A stretch of DNA of 53,130 bases from an uncultured Pedosphaera sp. GTDB taxonomy: Bacteria > Verrucomicrobiota > Verrucomicrobiia > Limisphaerales > Pedosphaeraceae. The stretch lies in the NCBI GenBank assembly GCA_903930565.1, contig CAIYZC010000228.1, forward strand, positions 1-53,130, read 5' to 3'. The position numbers were made by a program, and so were the translations under genes. Shown here piece after piece: positions 7,122-15,060 of the stretch (positions within the stretch are counted from its first letter, which is position 1; each line of letters begins with the position of its first letter). The notes below the pieces were generated by a model. The model was not told the DNA's origin. It saw only the letters and a list, made by a program, of their open reading frames with translations, and did not search any database.

Positions 7122-8718
7122 CCCCCGGCATCCGGAAGCCGCCCCGCGCGGTGGACTCGCCTTGGTGCTGCACGCGCACCTGCCCTTCGTGCGCCACCCG
7201 GAGCACCCCCGTTTTCTGGAGGAGAACTGGTTGTTCGAGGCCATCACGGAGACGTATCTGCCCCTGCTCCAAATCATGGAGGGATGGTGGCGTGACGGCT
7301 TGGCGACCCGGCTGACACTCACCCTCTCGCCCACCCTGTGCGCGATGCTGCGCGATCCGCTGCTGCAGGACCGCTACGAGCAGCACTTGGCGGGTTTGTT
7401 GGAACTGGCGGAGAAGGAAACCCACCGCGCGCGCTGGGAACCGGCCACCCTCGCCCTGGCCGAAATGTACCTCGCCCGGTTCCGGGGGCTGCAGGCCTAT
7501 TATGAACAACTGGGCCGGGATGTGGTGGGCGCCTTCCGTCGCTTTCAAGAACAGGGGCGGTTGGAAATCATCACCTGCGCGGCGACCCACGCCCTGTTGC
7601 CCCTCCTGGCGGGGCATCCGCCGTCGTTGCGCGCCCAAATCCTGGTGGCGCGGGATGATTACCGGGAGTGCTTTGGCTGCGATCCGCGCGGCATCTGGCT
7701 GCCGGAGTGCGCGTACACGGACGCCGTGGAACCGGCCTTGCAGGAGGCGAATTTGCGGTGGTTCGTGCTCGACACGCATGGCGTGCTGAACGCCCGCCCC
7801 CGCCCCCGCTACGGGATCTACGCCCCGGTGTTCACGCCCAACTTCCTCGCCGCGTTTGGCCGCGACCAGGCCGCCGCCCGCCAAGTTTGGAGTCGTGAGG
7901 CGGGATATCCCGGGGACCAGGCGTACCGCGACTTCTACCGCGACATCGGCTTTGATTTGGATTTGGAGTACCTGCGGCCGCACTTGGCGGACCCGGAACG
8001 CCGCGGCTTTACGGGCCTGAAGTACCACCGCATCTCCGGGGGCGGACGGGACAAGCAGGTCTATGACCGCCCGGCCGCCCTGGCCAAGGCGGCGGAGCAC
8101 GCCCGCCATTTTGTCGCGGCCCGCCGGGACCAACTGGCGGAACTCGCCGCGGTGATGGACCGGCCGCCGTTGGTCGTGGCGCCCTATGACGCCGAATTGT
8201 TCGGCCATTGGTGGTATGAGGGGCCGGAGTTCCTCGACGCCTTGGTGCGGGCGGCGGTGGCCGAACCCGAGGGGCTGGAGTTGCTGACCCCGCATGAATA
8301 CCTGACCCGCCAACCGGCCCAACAAGTGGCGGAACCCAGCCCGTCCAGCTGGGGGGCTGAAGGCTACTGGAAGGTGTGGCTTAATGAGACGAACGCCTGG
8401 ATCTATCCGCACTTGCGGGTCGCCCAGGAACGCATGACGGAACTGGCGCGCCGGTTTCCGCACGCCGGCGGATTGACCGCCCGGGCGCTCCGGCAAGCGG
8501 GTCGCGAATTGCTGCTCGCCCAGGCGAGCGACTGGCCTTTCATCCTCCGCACCAACACGAGTCCCGAATACGCCCGCCGCCGGGTGACGGAACACCTGGC
8601 CCGCTTCACCGCCCTGCACGACCAGTTGCTCGCCAACCACGTGGACGCGGCCGCCCTGGCGGCCGTGGAGGCGCAGGACAACCTGTTCCCGCACCTCGAT
8701 TACCGTTATTGGGCCTGA
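7114..8718 (+). CDS. GH57 1,4-alpha-glucan branching enzyme
   Basis: This 534-residue protein matches GH57/DUF1957 branching enzymes, which cut alpha-1,4-glucan and rejoin it through alpha-1,6 bonds in glycogen synthesis. Visible motifs are LVLHAHLPFVRHPE (17-30), IWLPECAY with nucleophile Glu198, and APYDAELFGHWWYEGP with acid/base Asp359. The C-terminal part (VWLNETNAWIYPHL, then DWPFILRT) is the helical domain seen in this family. The ATG at 7114 overlaps the preceding small gene; a longer in-frame opening exists but is not conserved. No other glycogen genes are adjacent. Confidence 0.92.
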   Translation: MNNPRHPEAAPRGGLALVLHAHLPFVRHPEHPRFLEENWLFEAITETYLPLLQIMEGWWRDGLATRLTLTLSPTLCAMLRDPLLQDRYEQHLAGLLELAEKETHRARWEPATLALAEMYLARFRGLQAYYEQLGRDVVGAFRRFQEQGRLEIITCAATHALLPLLAGHPPSLRAQILVARDDYRECFGCDPRGIWLPECAYTDAVEPALQEANLRWFVLDTHGVLNARPRPRYGIYAPVFTPNFLAAFGRDQAAARQVWSREAGYPGDQAYRDFYRDIGFDLDLEYLRPHLADPERRGFTGLKYHRISGGGRDKQVYDRPAALAKAAEHARHFVAARRDQLAELAAVMDRPPLVVAPYDAELFGHWWYEGPEFLDALVRAAVAEPEGLELLTPHEYLTRQPAQQVAEPSPSSWGAEGYWKVWLNETNAWIYPHLRVAQERMTELARRFPHAGGLTARALRQAGRELLLAQASDWPFILRTNTSPEYARRRVTEHLARFTALHDQLLANHVDAAALAAVEAQDNLFPHLDYRYWA

Positions 8719-8728
8719 ACCGGCCGCC

Positions 8729-9505
8729 TCAAGCCAGGCGCACCGGGATGCCCCGGTCCGCCAGGAACTGTTTGGCCTCGCCGACCGTGTGCTGGCCGTA
8801 GTGGAAAATACTCGCCGCCAACACGGCATCGGCGCGACCTTCCAAGAGCACGGCGGCCAAATGTTCCAAACTACCCGCCCCGCCGCTCGCGACCACGGGC
8901 ACGCCCACGTTTTCGCTGACGCGCCGGGTGATGACCAAATCGAAGCCCGCCTTGGTGCCGTCGGCGTCGATGCTGTTCAGGACGATTTCCCCCGCGCCCA
9001 AACCGACGGCGTGCCGCGCCCAAGCCACGGCCTCCCACCCGGTGGCCTTCCGGCCGCCGTGGGAAAAGACCTCCCACCGGTCCGGGGCGGTCTTTTTGGC
9101 GTCGATGGAGACGACGATGCACTGGCTGCCGAACTTCTCCGCGCCCGCGCGGATCAGGTCCGGGGTGGCCAAAGCGGAGGAATTGATGCTGATTTTGTCC
9201 GCCCCGGCCCGGAGCATGGCGTACATGTCCTCCACGGACTTGATGCCGCCCCCCACGGTGAGGGGCATGAAGCATTGGTCGGCGGCGCGCTCAATGACCC
9301 CGATCATGGTGGCCCGGCCGTGGGCGCTGGCGGTGATGTCGAAGAAGACCATCTCGTCGGCGCCCTGTTCATTGTAGCGCAGGGCCAAGGCGACGGGATC
9401 GCCCACATTGCGGAGTTCGCCCGCCTCGGCCTTGCCGAATTGCACCCCACGGGTGACCTGCCCGTCATGGACATCCAGACAGGGAATGACGCGTCTTGCC
9501 AGCAT
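8729..9505 (-). CDS. hisF: Imidazole glycerol phosphate synthase cyclase subunit HisF
   Basis: The 258-residue (beta/alpha)8 barrel starts [12 protein letters not shown], with catalytic Asp11, and has the second catalytic Asp in VVSIDAKK (about 130). [17 protein letters not shown] and [13 protein letters not shown] are the phosphate-binding motifs. HisF cyclises PRFAR with ammonia from HisH, giving imidazole glycerol phosphate and AICAR. The ATG at 9505 fits the family; the frame continues upstream without conserved sequence. The gene converges with the GH57 gene (10-bp gap), and no other his genes are nearby. Confidence 0.96.
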   Translation of the reverse strand: MLARRVIPCLDVHDGQVTRGVQFGKAEAGELRNVGDPVALALRYNEQGADEMVFFDITASAHGRATMIGVIERAADQCFMPLTVGGGIKSVEDMYAMLRAGADKISINSSALATPDLIRAGAEKFGSQCIVVSIDAKKTAPDRWEVFSHGGRKATGWEAVAWARHAVGLGAGEIVLNSIDADGTKAGFDLVITRRVSENVGVPVVASGGAGSLEHLAAVLLEGRADAVLAASIFHYGQHTVGEAKQFLADRGIPVRLA

Positions 9506-9729
9506 TTGATTTGGATTCGGCCCGGGGCCGGTTGACTCTGCGGGGGCCGGCCCGGCCAAAAGCAGCCGGGCGCGGAACCCAGGATCAAGTTGGGCCAAAC
9601 CCAGGGAGAATAAAAGCAAGTTTTTGGCGTCCAATGAGTGCGCGGCGATGCCCGCCGGAGGGAACAGCCTGACGGGCGGGGAAATTGGGGGGCGAACCGC
9701 GCCGGGGGAACCACCCCGGCAACCAAGAG

Positions 9730-9758
9730 TTGCCAAGCGGTGGCTCATGTGCTTTAAT
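9730..9758 (+). promoter_or_regulatory. Possible promoter of the lpoB cluster
   Basis: TTGCCA (9730-9735) and TTTAAT (9753-9758) are spaced by 17 bp, with an A/T-rich leader up to the ATG at 9783. It lies in the 277-bp divergent gap after hisF. Confidence 0.35.
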
Positions 9759-9782
9759 GTCAGCCCTAAAATAATTATTATT

Positions 9783-10409
9783 ATGTTGCATCAATATCGC
9801 AGTTGGTTGTTGGCCGTGGCCGCGGCGGGGCTGTTCACCGGATGCGCCTCCAACGGAGTCCACAATCCCGGTGGTGTCGGGGTGACGGAAATGCGCCCGG
9901 ATGAACGTGGTTTCGTCGCCGGCACGGGTGTGGAATCGCAGGATTTGGTCGCCGTGACCGACAAAATGGCGCGCGGCATCCTGGGGGTGGCGCAAATCAG
10001 CCAGGCGCAGGGCACCCCGCGTGTCGTGCTGGACCCGGTCAAGAACGAGACCCGGTTCCCGATCAACAAGGACATCTTCCTCACCCGCATCCGCGCCCAA
10101 TTGAACGAGAAAGCCGCCGGGAAGGTGCTTTTCCTGGCCCGCGACCGCATGGCGGCGCTGGAGCGGGAGCGCGATTTGAAAGTTTCCGGGCAAGTGACCG
10201 CGAACTCCGACCCGCATGTGGTGGAATTCAAGGGCGCCGACTTCTTCCTGACCGGCACCCTCCAGGGCCTCACGACCAAAACCAGCGCCGGCACAAGTGA
10301 CTATATCCTGTACGCCTTCCAACTGATCGACGCCCGCACGAGCGACATCATCTGGGAAAGCTCCGCCGAGATCAAAAAGCAGGGGTTGGAAGACGCCGCT
10401 TACCGTTAA
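9783..10409 (+). CDS. lpoB: LpoB-like lipoprotein, penicillin-binding protein activator
   Basis: The 208-residue protein has a lipoprotein signal peptide with lipobox LFTGC (Cys21). The body resembles LpoB/Ycf[25 protein letters not shown], a Gly/Lys-Val-Leu-Phe-Leu segment, a [14 protein letters not shown] strand and the ending [15 protein letters not shown]. LpoB is an outer-membrane lipoprotein that activates PBP1b. It begins a run of four exported proteins resembling the ycfM-ycfL-COG3014 neighbourhood of other bacteria. The family call is good, but the function in this lineage is inferred. An ATG at 9747 is an alternative start without a better signal peptide. Confidence 0.82.
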   Translation: MLHQYRSWLLAVAAAGLFTGCASNGVHNPGGVGVTEMRPDERGFVAGTGVESQDLVAVTDKMARGILGVAQISQAQGTPRVVLDPVKNETRFPINKDIFLTRIRAQLNEKAAGKVLFLARDRMAALERERDLKVSGQVTANSDPHVVEFKGADFFLTGTLQGLTTKTSAGTSDYILYAFQLIDARTSDIIWESSAEIKKQGLEDAAYR

Positions 10410-10434
10410 ACCCCGCCGCCGAGGAACCCCCACC

Positions 10435-11616
10435 ATGAAAAAATGCTTTTGGGCGTTGCTGCTGGCGGCGCCCCTGTGGCTCGCCGGCTGCGCCTCGGAA
10501 AACCACGCCATTCCGGGATTAACCGGGGACATCTTGCTCGACGGTCCCAAGGCCATCGCGGTCGGCCCCCCCCGGGACAAAGTGCTGTGGCAATACCGCA
10601 CCGCCGCGGGCGCCCTGCACGCCGGCAATTACCCCATGGCGAAGTCCTACTTGGATGACGCCCTCGCGTCCATCGGTGGGATTTACGGCAAGGACGCCAC
10701 GGCCAAGCAAGCCCGGGGTTACTTTCATGGCGAGGAAAAGAAGACCTTCATCGGCGAGCCGTACGAGCGGGTGATGGCCTATTATTACCGCGGCATCCTG
10801 TATTGGATGGACGGCGAACCGGACAACGCGCGCGCCTGCTTCCGCAGCGGCCAGATTGAGGACAGCTCGGCGGTGGACCAGTACAGCAGCGATTACATTC
10901 TCTTGGATTATTTGGACGGATTGGCTTCGATCAAGACCGGCGGGGACGGGACGGAGGCCCTCAACCGGGTGATCAAGCAAACCACGCCGTATCCCAAACC
11001 GCCCGCCTATGAGCCCCAGGCCAACACCCTGTTCTTCATCGAGTTCGGCCAGGGGCCGCTCAAGTTTGCCACGGGGCGTTACGAGGAGGAGTTGCGGTTC
11101 CGCACTCCGCCCTCCCGAATCAAGTCCGCGGTCCTGCGCGTGGAGGACAAAGCCATCGCGCTCGGGCCGTATGACGATCTCGCCTACCAAGCCACGACAC
11201 GCGGCGGCCGGGTGATGGACCACATCCTGGCCAACAAGGCGGTGTTCAAGTCCACCACCAGCGTGGTCGGCGATGCCGCGCTGGTCAGCGGCGCCCTGGT
11301 GGCCGCGACGGAACGCAACACCACGGGCCTGGCGGTGGGCCTCGGCCTCATGGCGGCGGGGCTGACGAGCAAGATCATTTCGGCTTCGACGACGCCCGCG
11401 GCGGACATTCGGTGCTGGGACAACCTCCCGCATTACCTCACGTTTTCCGCCGTTTCCCTCGCCCCCGGGCCGCACACGGCCACGGTGGAGTTCCGGGACG
11501 AATTTGGCAACGTGCTGGCGGATTTGACCAAAACGATCAACCTGAACGTGGCCGCCACCCCGCGCGACACCGTCGTGTATGTCAGCGACCGTTCCCTCAC
11601 CCCTCAGAACCGATGA
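10435..11616 (+). CDS. COG3014-type lipoprotein with TPR-like repeats
   Basis: The 393-residue protein has a lipoprotein signal ending LWLAGC (Cys19). Residues about 60-200 contain TPR-like helices (AAGALHAGNYPMAKSYLDDA; YERVMAYYYRGILYWMDGEPDNARACF), followed by a Gly/Ala-rich hydrophobic segment at about 300-325. The C-terminus is beta-rich (PGPHTATVEFRDEFG). This matches an uncharacterised lipoprotein family (COG3014) that commonly neighbours LpoB-like genes. It lies 25 bp after the lpoB-like gene and overlaps the next gene by ATGA. No enzymatic motif is seen; a role in envelope assembly is inferred from context. Confidence 0.75.
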   Translation: MKKCFWALLLAAPLWLAGCASENHAIPGLTGDILLDGPKAIAVGPPRDKVLWQYRTAAGALHAGNYPMAKSYLDDALASIGGIYGKDATAKQARGYFHGEEKKTFIGEPYERVMAYYYRGILYWMDGEPDNARACFRSGQIEDSSAVDQYSSDYILLDYLDGLASIKTGGDGTEALNRVIKQTTPYPKPPAYEPQANTLFFIEFGQGPLKFATGRYEEELRFRTPPSRIKSAVLRVEDKAIALGPYDDLAYQATTRGGRVMDHILANKAVFKSTTSVVGDAALVSGALVAATERNTTGLAVGLGLMAAGLTSKIISASTTPAADIRCWDNLPHYLTFSAVSLAPGPHTATVEFRDEFGNVLADLTKTINLNVAATPRDTVVYVSDRSLTPQNR

Positions 11617-12035
11617 AAAAGACCTTTGCCTTGCTTGGCCTCCTGACCGCGACCGCCGCGTTCCTGCCCGGTTGCGCCACCGAGGATACCGGCGCGTTTG
11701 TGCCGGTGAACACCACCGTGAACGACCGGGAGAACCATGAGCCGATCGTGCTCATGACCGCGCGCGTGCAAGTCTCCGTGACCTGCAGCGGCATCCAAGT
11801 GCGCACGTTGGAGGACGGCCGCTTGGAAGTGAACGCCAATATCCGAAACCGGGAAGGCCGCCGCATCCAGGTCCAGATCAACTGCGAATTCAAGGACGAC
11901 CAAGGCTTTGTCACCGAGGCCGAAACGCCCTTTCAAAACCTCATCCTGACCGAAAACGCGCAGGAAACCGTGCATTTTGTCTCGTTGAACAACAAGGCCA
12001 AGCGCTTCACCATCCGGGTGCGCGAGGCCCATTAA
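11613..12035 (+). CDS. YcfL-like lipoprotein (DUF1425)
   Basis: A 140-residue lipoprotein with lipobox FLPGC (Cys21). The mature part is beta-rich, with NREGRRIQVQINCEFKDDQG and a final NNKAKRFTIRVREA strand, as in YcfL/DUF1425 proteins, which are found beside LpoB. The ATG overlaps the preceding stop by 4 bp, indicating translational coupling. The molecular role of the family is unknown. Confidence 0.75.
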   Translation: MKKTFALLGLLTATAAFLPGCATEDTGAFVPVNTTVNDRENHEPIVLMTARVQVSVTCSGIQVRTLEDGRLEVNANIRNREGRRIQVQINCEFKDDQGFVTEAETPFQNLILTENAQETVHFVSLNNKAKRFTIRVREAH

Positions 12036-12069
12036 GCACCGACCTTCCGCCGTCTCCACGGAGCCTGTT

Positions 12070-12996
12070 ATGAAGCAGCCACTTGTGTCCTGTTTGACGG
12101 CCGCCTGGGTGCTGGCCGCCACCGCCCGGGGCCAACAACTCCCGCCGGGCGAACGGCCCCCGCCACCGCCGCCGCCGGTCCCCGTGCCGATTTATTTGGC
12201 CCCCGCCACCACGCCGGCCGTGGTCCGGGACACGACCGCGGGCACGCGCGAAAAGGCGGTGTATGTTTACGACCAGAAGCCCCTGGGTCTGCCCCCCATG
12301 CTGATCGCTCCCGACCAGGCGCAGGCCATCGTCGAACGCTTCCGCACCAACTACGCCCGCTTGGAGAGCCCGCGCGTGCTCCTCTACATCAACCGGGCGC
12401 TGGTGGATGAACAAAGCGGCGTCAAGGTCGCCGGCGGCACGGCGACCACCACCAGCACCACCGGCGTGGACGCCGGTAGCGCCGCCGGCCAAACGGTGGT
12501 GCAACAAGCGCTCGTCGCCCGCGATGCCTTCGCCCCCTCCCTCGCGGACCGCGAAATGCTGCGCGATGTGGAACGCCTCTTCGGCCGGCCCTTCCGGTTG
12601 GCGGGCGTTGCCCTGGTGGATCAAGCCGTGGCCACCCAGTTGCTTCACAACCGCCCACTCAAGGAACTCCTGGCCCTAAATGAAGGCGCCCCGGCCGTGA
12701 AGGACCGGGAGGCCATCGCCAAACTGGCGGACGTGGTCATCGAGATCCTCGTCTCCTCGCACCAAGTGAACGCGGCGGAAGCCTCGGGCGACCACACTTA
12801 CACCCTGCCGGACGTGCTCGCCACCGCGATCCGCTTGAAGGATTCCAAGGTCATCGGCCAGGCTACCGCCGCCGAAGTCCTGCGCGGCCACGCCCCCGGT
12901 GTCGCCGCCCGCTACTTCACGCCTCCCGACATCACGGAGGCGACCGCGCTGGCGCTGATGGAAGACATCGCGCAAACGCTCACGCCGCGGAACTGA
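12070..12996 (+). CDS. Exported protein of the LpoB cluster, unknown function
   Basis: A 308-residue protein with a Sec signal peptide (about 1-21, cleavage near ATARG) and no lipobox. A proline-rich stretch (about 25-38) is followed by an alpha/beta region with PRVLLYINRALVDEQSG and DREMLRDVERLFGRPF, resembling the N-terminal strand-helix pattern of curli-assembly/LpoB-like proteins. Near the C-terminus, SGDHTYTLPDVLATAIRLKD and ITEATALALMEDIA are amphipathic segments. It is the last gene of the four-gene cluster, 34 bp downstream of the YcfL-like gene and followed by a strong terminator. The family was not firmly recognised. Confidence 0.65.
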   Translation: MKQPLVSCLTAAWVLAATARGQQLPPGERPPPPPPPVPVPIYLAPATTPAVVRDTTAGTREKAVYVYDQKPLGLPPMLIAPDQAQAIVERFRTNYARLESPRVLLYINRALVDEQSGVKVAGGTATTTSTTGVDAGSAAGQTVVQQALVARDAFAPSLADREMLRDVERLFGRPFRLAGVALVDQAVATQLLHNRPLKELLALNEGAPAVKDREAIAKLADVVIEILVSSHQVNAAEASGDHTYTLPDVLATAIRLKDSKVIGQATAAEVLRGHAPGVAARYFTPPDITEATALALMEDIAQTLTPRN

Positions 12997-13005
12997 GTTT
13001 TCGCC

Positions 13006-13037
13006 ACCCGGCCGGGTCAACCCCCGCCGGGTTTTTT
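13006..13037 (+). terminator. Intrinsic terminator after the LpoB cluster
   Basis: A 7-bp stem ACCCGGC/GCCGGGT (13006-13012 with 13026-13032) is followed by a run of six T (13032-13037), 10 bp after the stop at 12996. Confidence 0.85.
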
Positions 13038-13055
13038 GCGTACCGACCCGGCCGC

Positions 13056-13679
13056 TCAGGGGGTGGGCAGGCGGTTACGGTGCGCCCAGAGGTAAACGGA
13101 GGCGACGATGATCCCGAGGGCGATGATGACGGCCAAACCGGTGGCCACCTGCTGGATCAACACCGCGCGGCGCTGGGCGTTTTCCTTGCGGGCCCGCGCC
13201 TCGGCCTGGAATTGTTGGAAGCCCGCCTCCACGCGGGGATCGAAGGCCTCCTCGGCGCGCAGGCCGAGGGTCAACCAATCCGGTCCCAAAGGCCGCCACG
13301 CGGCGGGGAATTTGGCCCCGGCCTCCGCGTCCGGCGGGGCAAAGCCCAGTTGCTTCCACAGGGGTGCGTTCTCCCGGGTCCACAACCGCGTGAGGGCATG
13401 GTTCGCGGCGATGATCTGGAAGCGTTCCCAAAACCGCCCGCGCAACTCGTCCGCCAAGCTGAAATCCTCGAAGGCCTCACTGTGGAGGCGGCCCTGCCCG
13501 CCGGTCATTTCCAAGGCCAAAGCCCCCAGCAAGACCCCGTCCGCCGTCACGACCACTTGGAAATCGGTGAGGCGCCGTTCCAATTCCTCCGCCGCGTAGC
13601 GCATCCCCGCCCAGAGCCCGAGCAATTGGGGCAGGTCGTCCACCGTGGCCCGCCGCACCTGGGTTTCCGCTGGGTTCAT
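13056..13679 (-). CDS. GNAT-like protein with C-terminal membrane anchor
   Basis: The 207-residue protein begins MNPAETQVRRATVDDLPQLLGLW, a typical GNAT acetyltransferase N-terminus, and continues with a VVVTADGVLLGALAL strand. The acetyl-CoA-binding loop (Q/RxxGxG/A) is not clear, so activity is doubtful. Residues about 155-175 form an amphipathic or coiled segment, and about 178-198 form a membrane helix (LAVIIALGIIVASVYLW). A second ATG at 13697 adds six residues. It lies 28 bp after glcF on the same strand and is probably its operon partner. The GNAT call is moderate. Confidence 0.6.
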   Translation of the reverse strand: MNPAETQVRRATVDDLPQLLGLWAGMRYAAEELERRLTDFQVVVTADGVLLGALALEMTGGQGRLHSEAFEDFSLADELRGRFWERFQIIAANHALTRLWTRENAPLWKQLGFAPPDAEAGAKFPAAWRPLGPDWLTLGLRAEEAFDPRVEAGFQQFQAEARARKENAQRRAVLIQQVATGLAVIIALGIIVASVYLWAHRNRLPTP

Positions 13680-13707
13680 GGGGCTCCTCGCGTCCAACCG
13701 CGGTCGT

Positions 13708-15042
13708 TCAGGTGCCGCGGCGGTAGGCTTCCGCCAGCAGCGAGACCGGATGCACCACGCGCAATTCCAAACCCCGTTTACGGGCGCCGTTGATCAATTG
13801 CAACAGGCAGCCCGGGTTGCCGGTCGCCACGACCAGGGCTTTTGTGGCTTGGATATGATCCAGTTTGCGGTCCAACAGGTCGTTGGCCATGGCGGGCTGG
13901 ATGAGGTTGTAAATCCCCGCGCTGCCGCAGCACCAGGTGCTCTCCCCGAGTTCGACCAACTTGACGCCGGGAATGGCGCGCAGGACCTGGCGCGGTTGGG
14001 CGGTGATCTTCTGGCCGTGGCACAAATGGCAGGCCTCGTGGTAGGTGACGTTTTGCGCGGGGGCGTCGGCGGCGGCCGGCGCGGCGATGCCGATTTGCGC
14101 GAGCCATTCATGGATGTCCTTCACCTTGTGATCCCACGCCACCGCCCGCTCCCGGTACACCGGGTCGTCCGCGAGCAACTTGGCGTAATGTTTGAGGTGG
14201 GAACCACAGCCGGCGGCGTTCGTGATGATGGCGTCGAACTGGTCCGGCGGGAATTGGTCGAGCTGCTTGCGGGCGAGCTGTTGGGCAAGCTCCCATTCCC
14301 CGTTGTGGGCGTGCAGCGAGCCGCAGCAAAACTGCGTGGGCGGGGTGACGACCTCGCAGCCGTTGCGCGCGAGCACTTCGACGGTGTCGCGGTTCACGTC
14401 GCTGAAAATCAAATCCTGCGCGCATCCCGTGAGCATGGCGACGCGGTATTTGGAGGCCGCCCCGAGGGCCGGGGTGCGCGGGGCGATGAGTTCGTCCGAG
14501 AATTGCGCCTGCACGGGCGGGGTCATCGACTCCAACTCCCGGAGCCGCGCCGGCACCAGGCGCAACACGCCGCTGTGGCGCACGAACCAGGCCAGCCCGA
14601 GCTGCTGGTACAGCCGCATGCCCAAACCCACCAAGCGCAGGCGGTTCGGCTCCATGAACAACCACCGCAGGGTGAACCCGCGGATCAAACCGCGCCGCGT
14701 GGATTGCATGACCCCGCTGGCCTCCGCCTCGGCGCGGGCGTGCTCGAACAATTCCGCGTAATTGACGCCCGCCGGGCAGGCGGTCATGCAGGCCAGGCAG
14801 CCCAGGCAGAAATACATTTCGTCGGCGAACGCCGCCGTGGGCTCCAACCGGTCGTCCGCAATGGCGCGCATGAGCGCAATGCGCCCGCGGGGACTGTTGC
14901 GCTCCAGTTTGGTGGCGTCGTAAGTCGGGCACGTCGGCAGGCACAGCCCGCAGTGCATGCATTGCTGGACGACCGAGTAATCGAGGTCCTTGAGGTGCGA
15001 GCGGCGGGCCGGTGGGGCGGTGAGGGGGACCGGGGTGGACAT
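13708..15042 (-). CDS. glcF: Glycolate oxidase iron-sulfur subunit GlcF
   Basis: The 444-residue protein has two 4Fe-4S ferredoxin motifs, CMHCGLCLPTC (28-38) and CLGCLACMTAC (79-89), then two CCG-type domains (QFCCGSLH with AAGCGSH; CHLCHGQ with TWCCGSAG). This is the GlcF layout. The protein passes electrons from the FAD subunits GlcD/GlcE to the membrane during oxidation of glycolate to glyoxylate. glcD and glcE are not in the window. A related lactate-oxidising complex (LutA/LldE-like) is less likely because both ferredoxin motifs and the full length are present. It is 18 bp downstream of rimO. Confidence 0.88.
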   Translation of the reverse strand: MSTPVPLTAPPARRSHLKDLDYSVVQQCMHCGLCLPTCPTYDATKLERNSPRGRIALMRAIADDRLEPTAAFADEMYFCLGCLACMTACPAGVNYAELFEHARAEAEASGVMQSTRRGLIRGFTLRWLFMEPNRLRLVGLGMRLYQQLGLAWFVRHSGVLRLVPARLRELESMTPPVQAQFSDELIAPRTPALGAASKYRVAMLTGCAQDLIFSDVNRDTVEVLARNGCEVVTPPTQFCCGSLHAHNGEWELAQQLARKQLDQFPPDQFDAIITNAAGCGSHLKHYAKLLADDPVYRERAVAWDHKVKDIHEWLAQIGIAAPAAADAPAQNVTYHEACHLCHGQKITAQPRQVLRAIPGVKLVELGESTWCCGSAGIYNLIQPAMANDLLDRKLDHIQATKALVVATGNPGCLLQLINGARKRGLELRVVHPVSLLAEAYRRGT

Positions 15043-15060
15043 GGTGGTGGGGGGCCGGGC

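Noticed and set aside
6982-8829. A 615-codon minus-strand open frame
   Set aside because: It is opposite the GH57 gene, whose catalytic motifs are intact.
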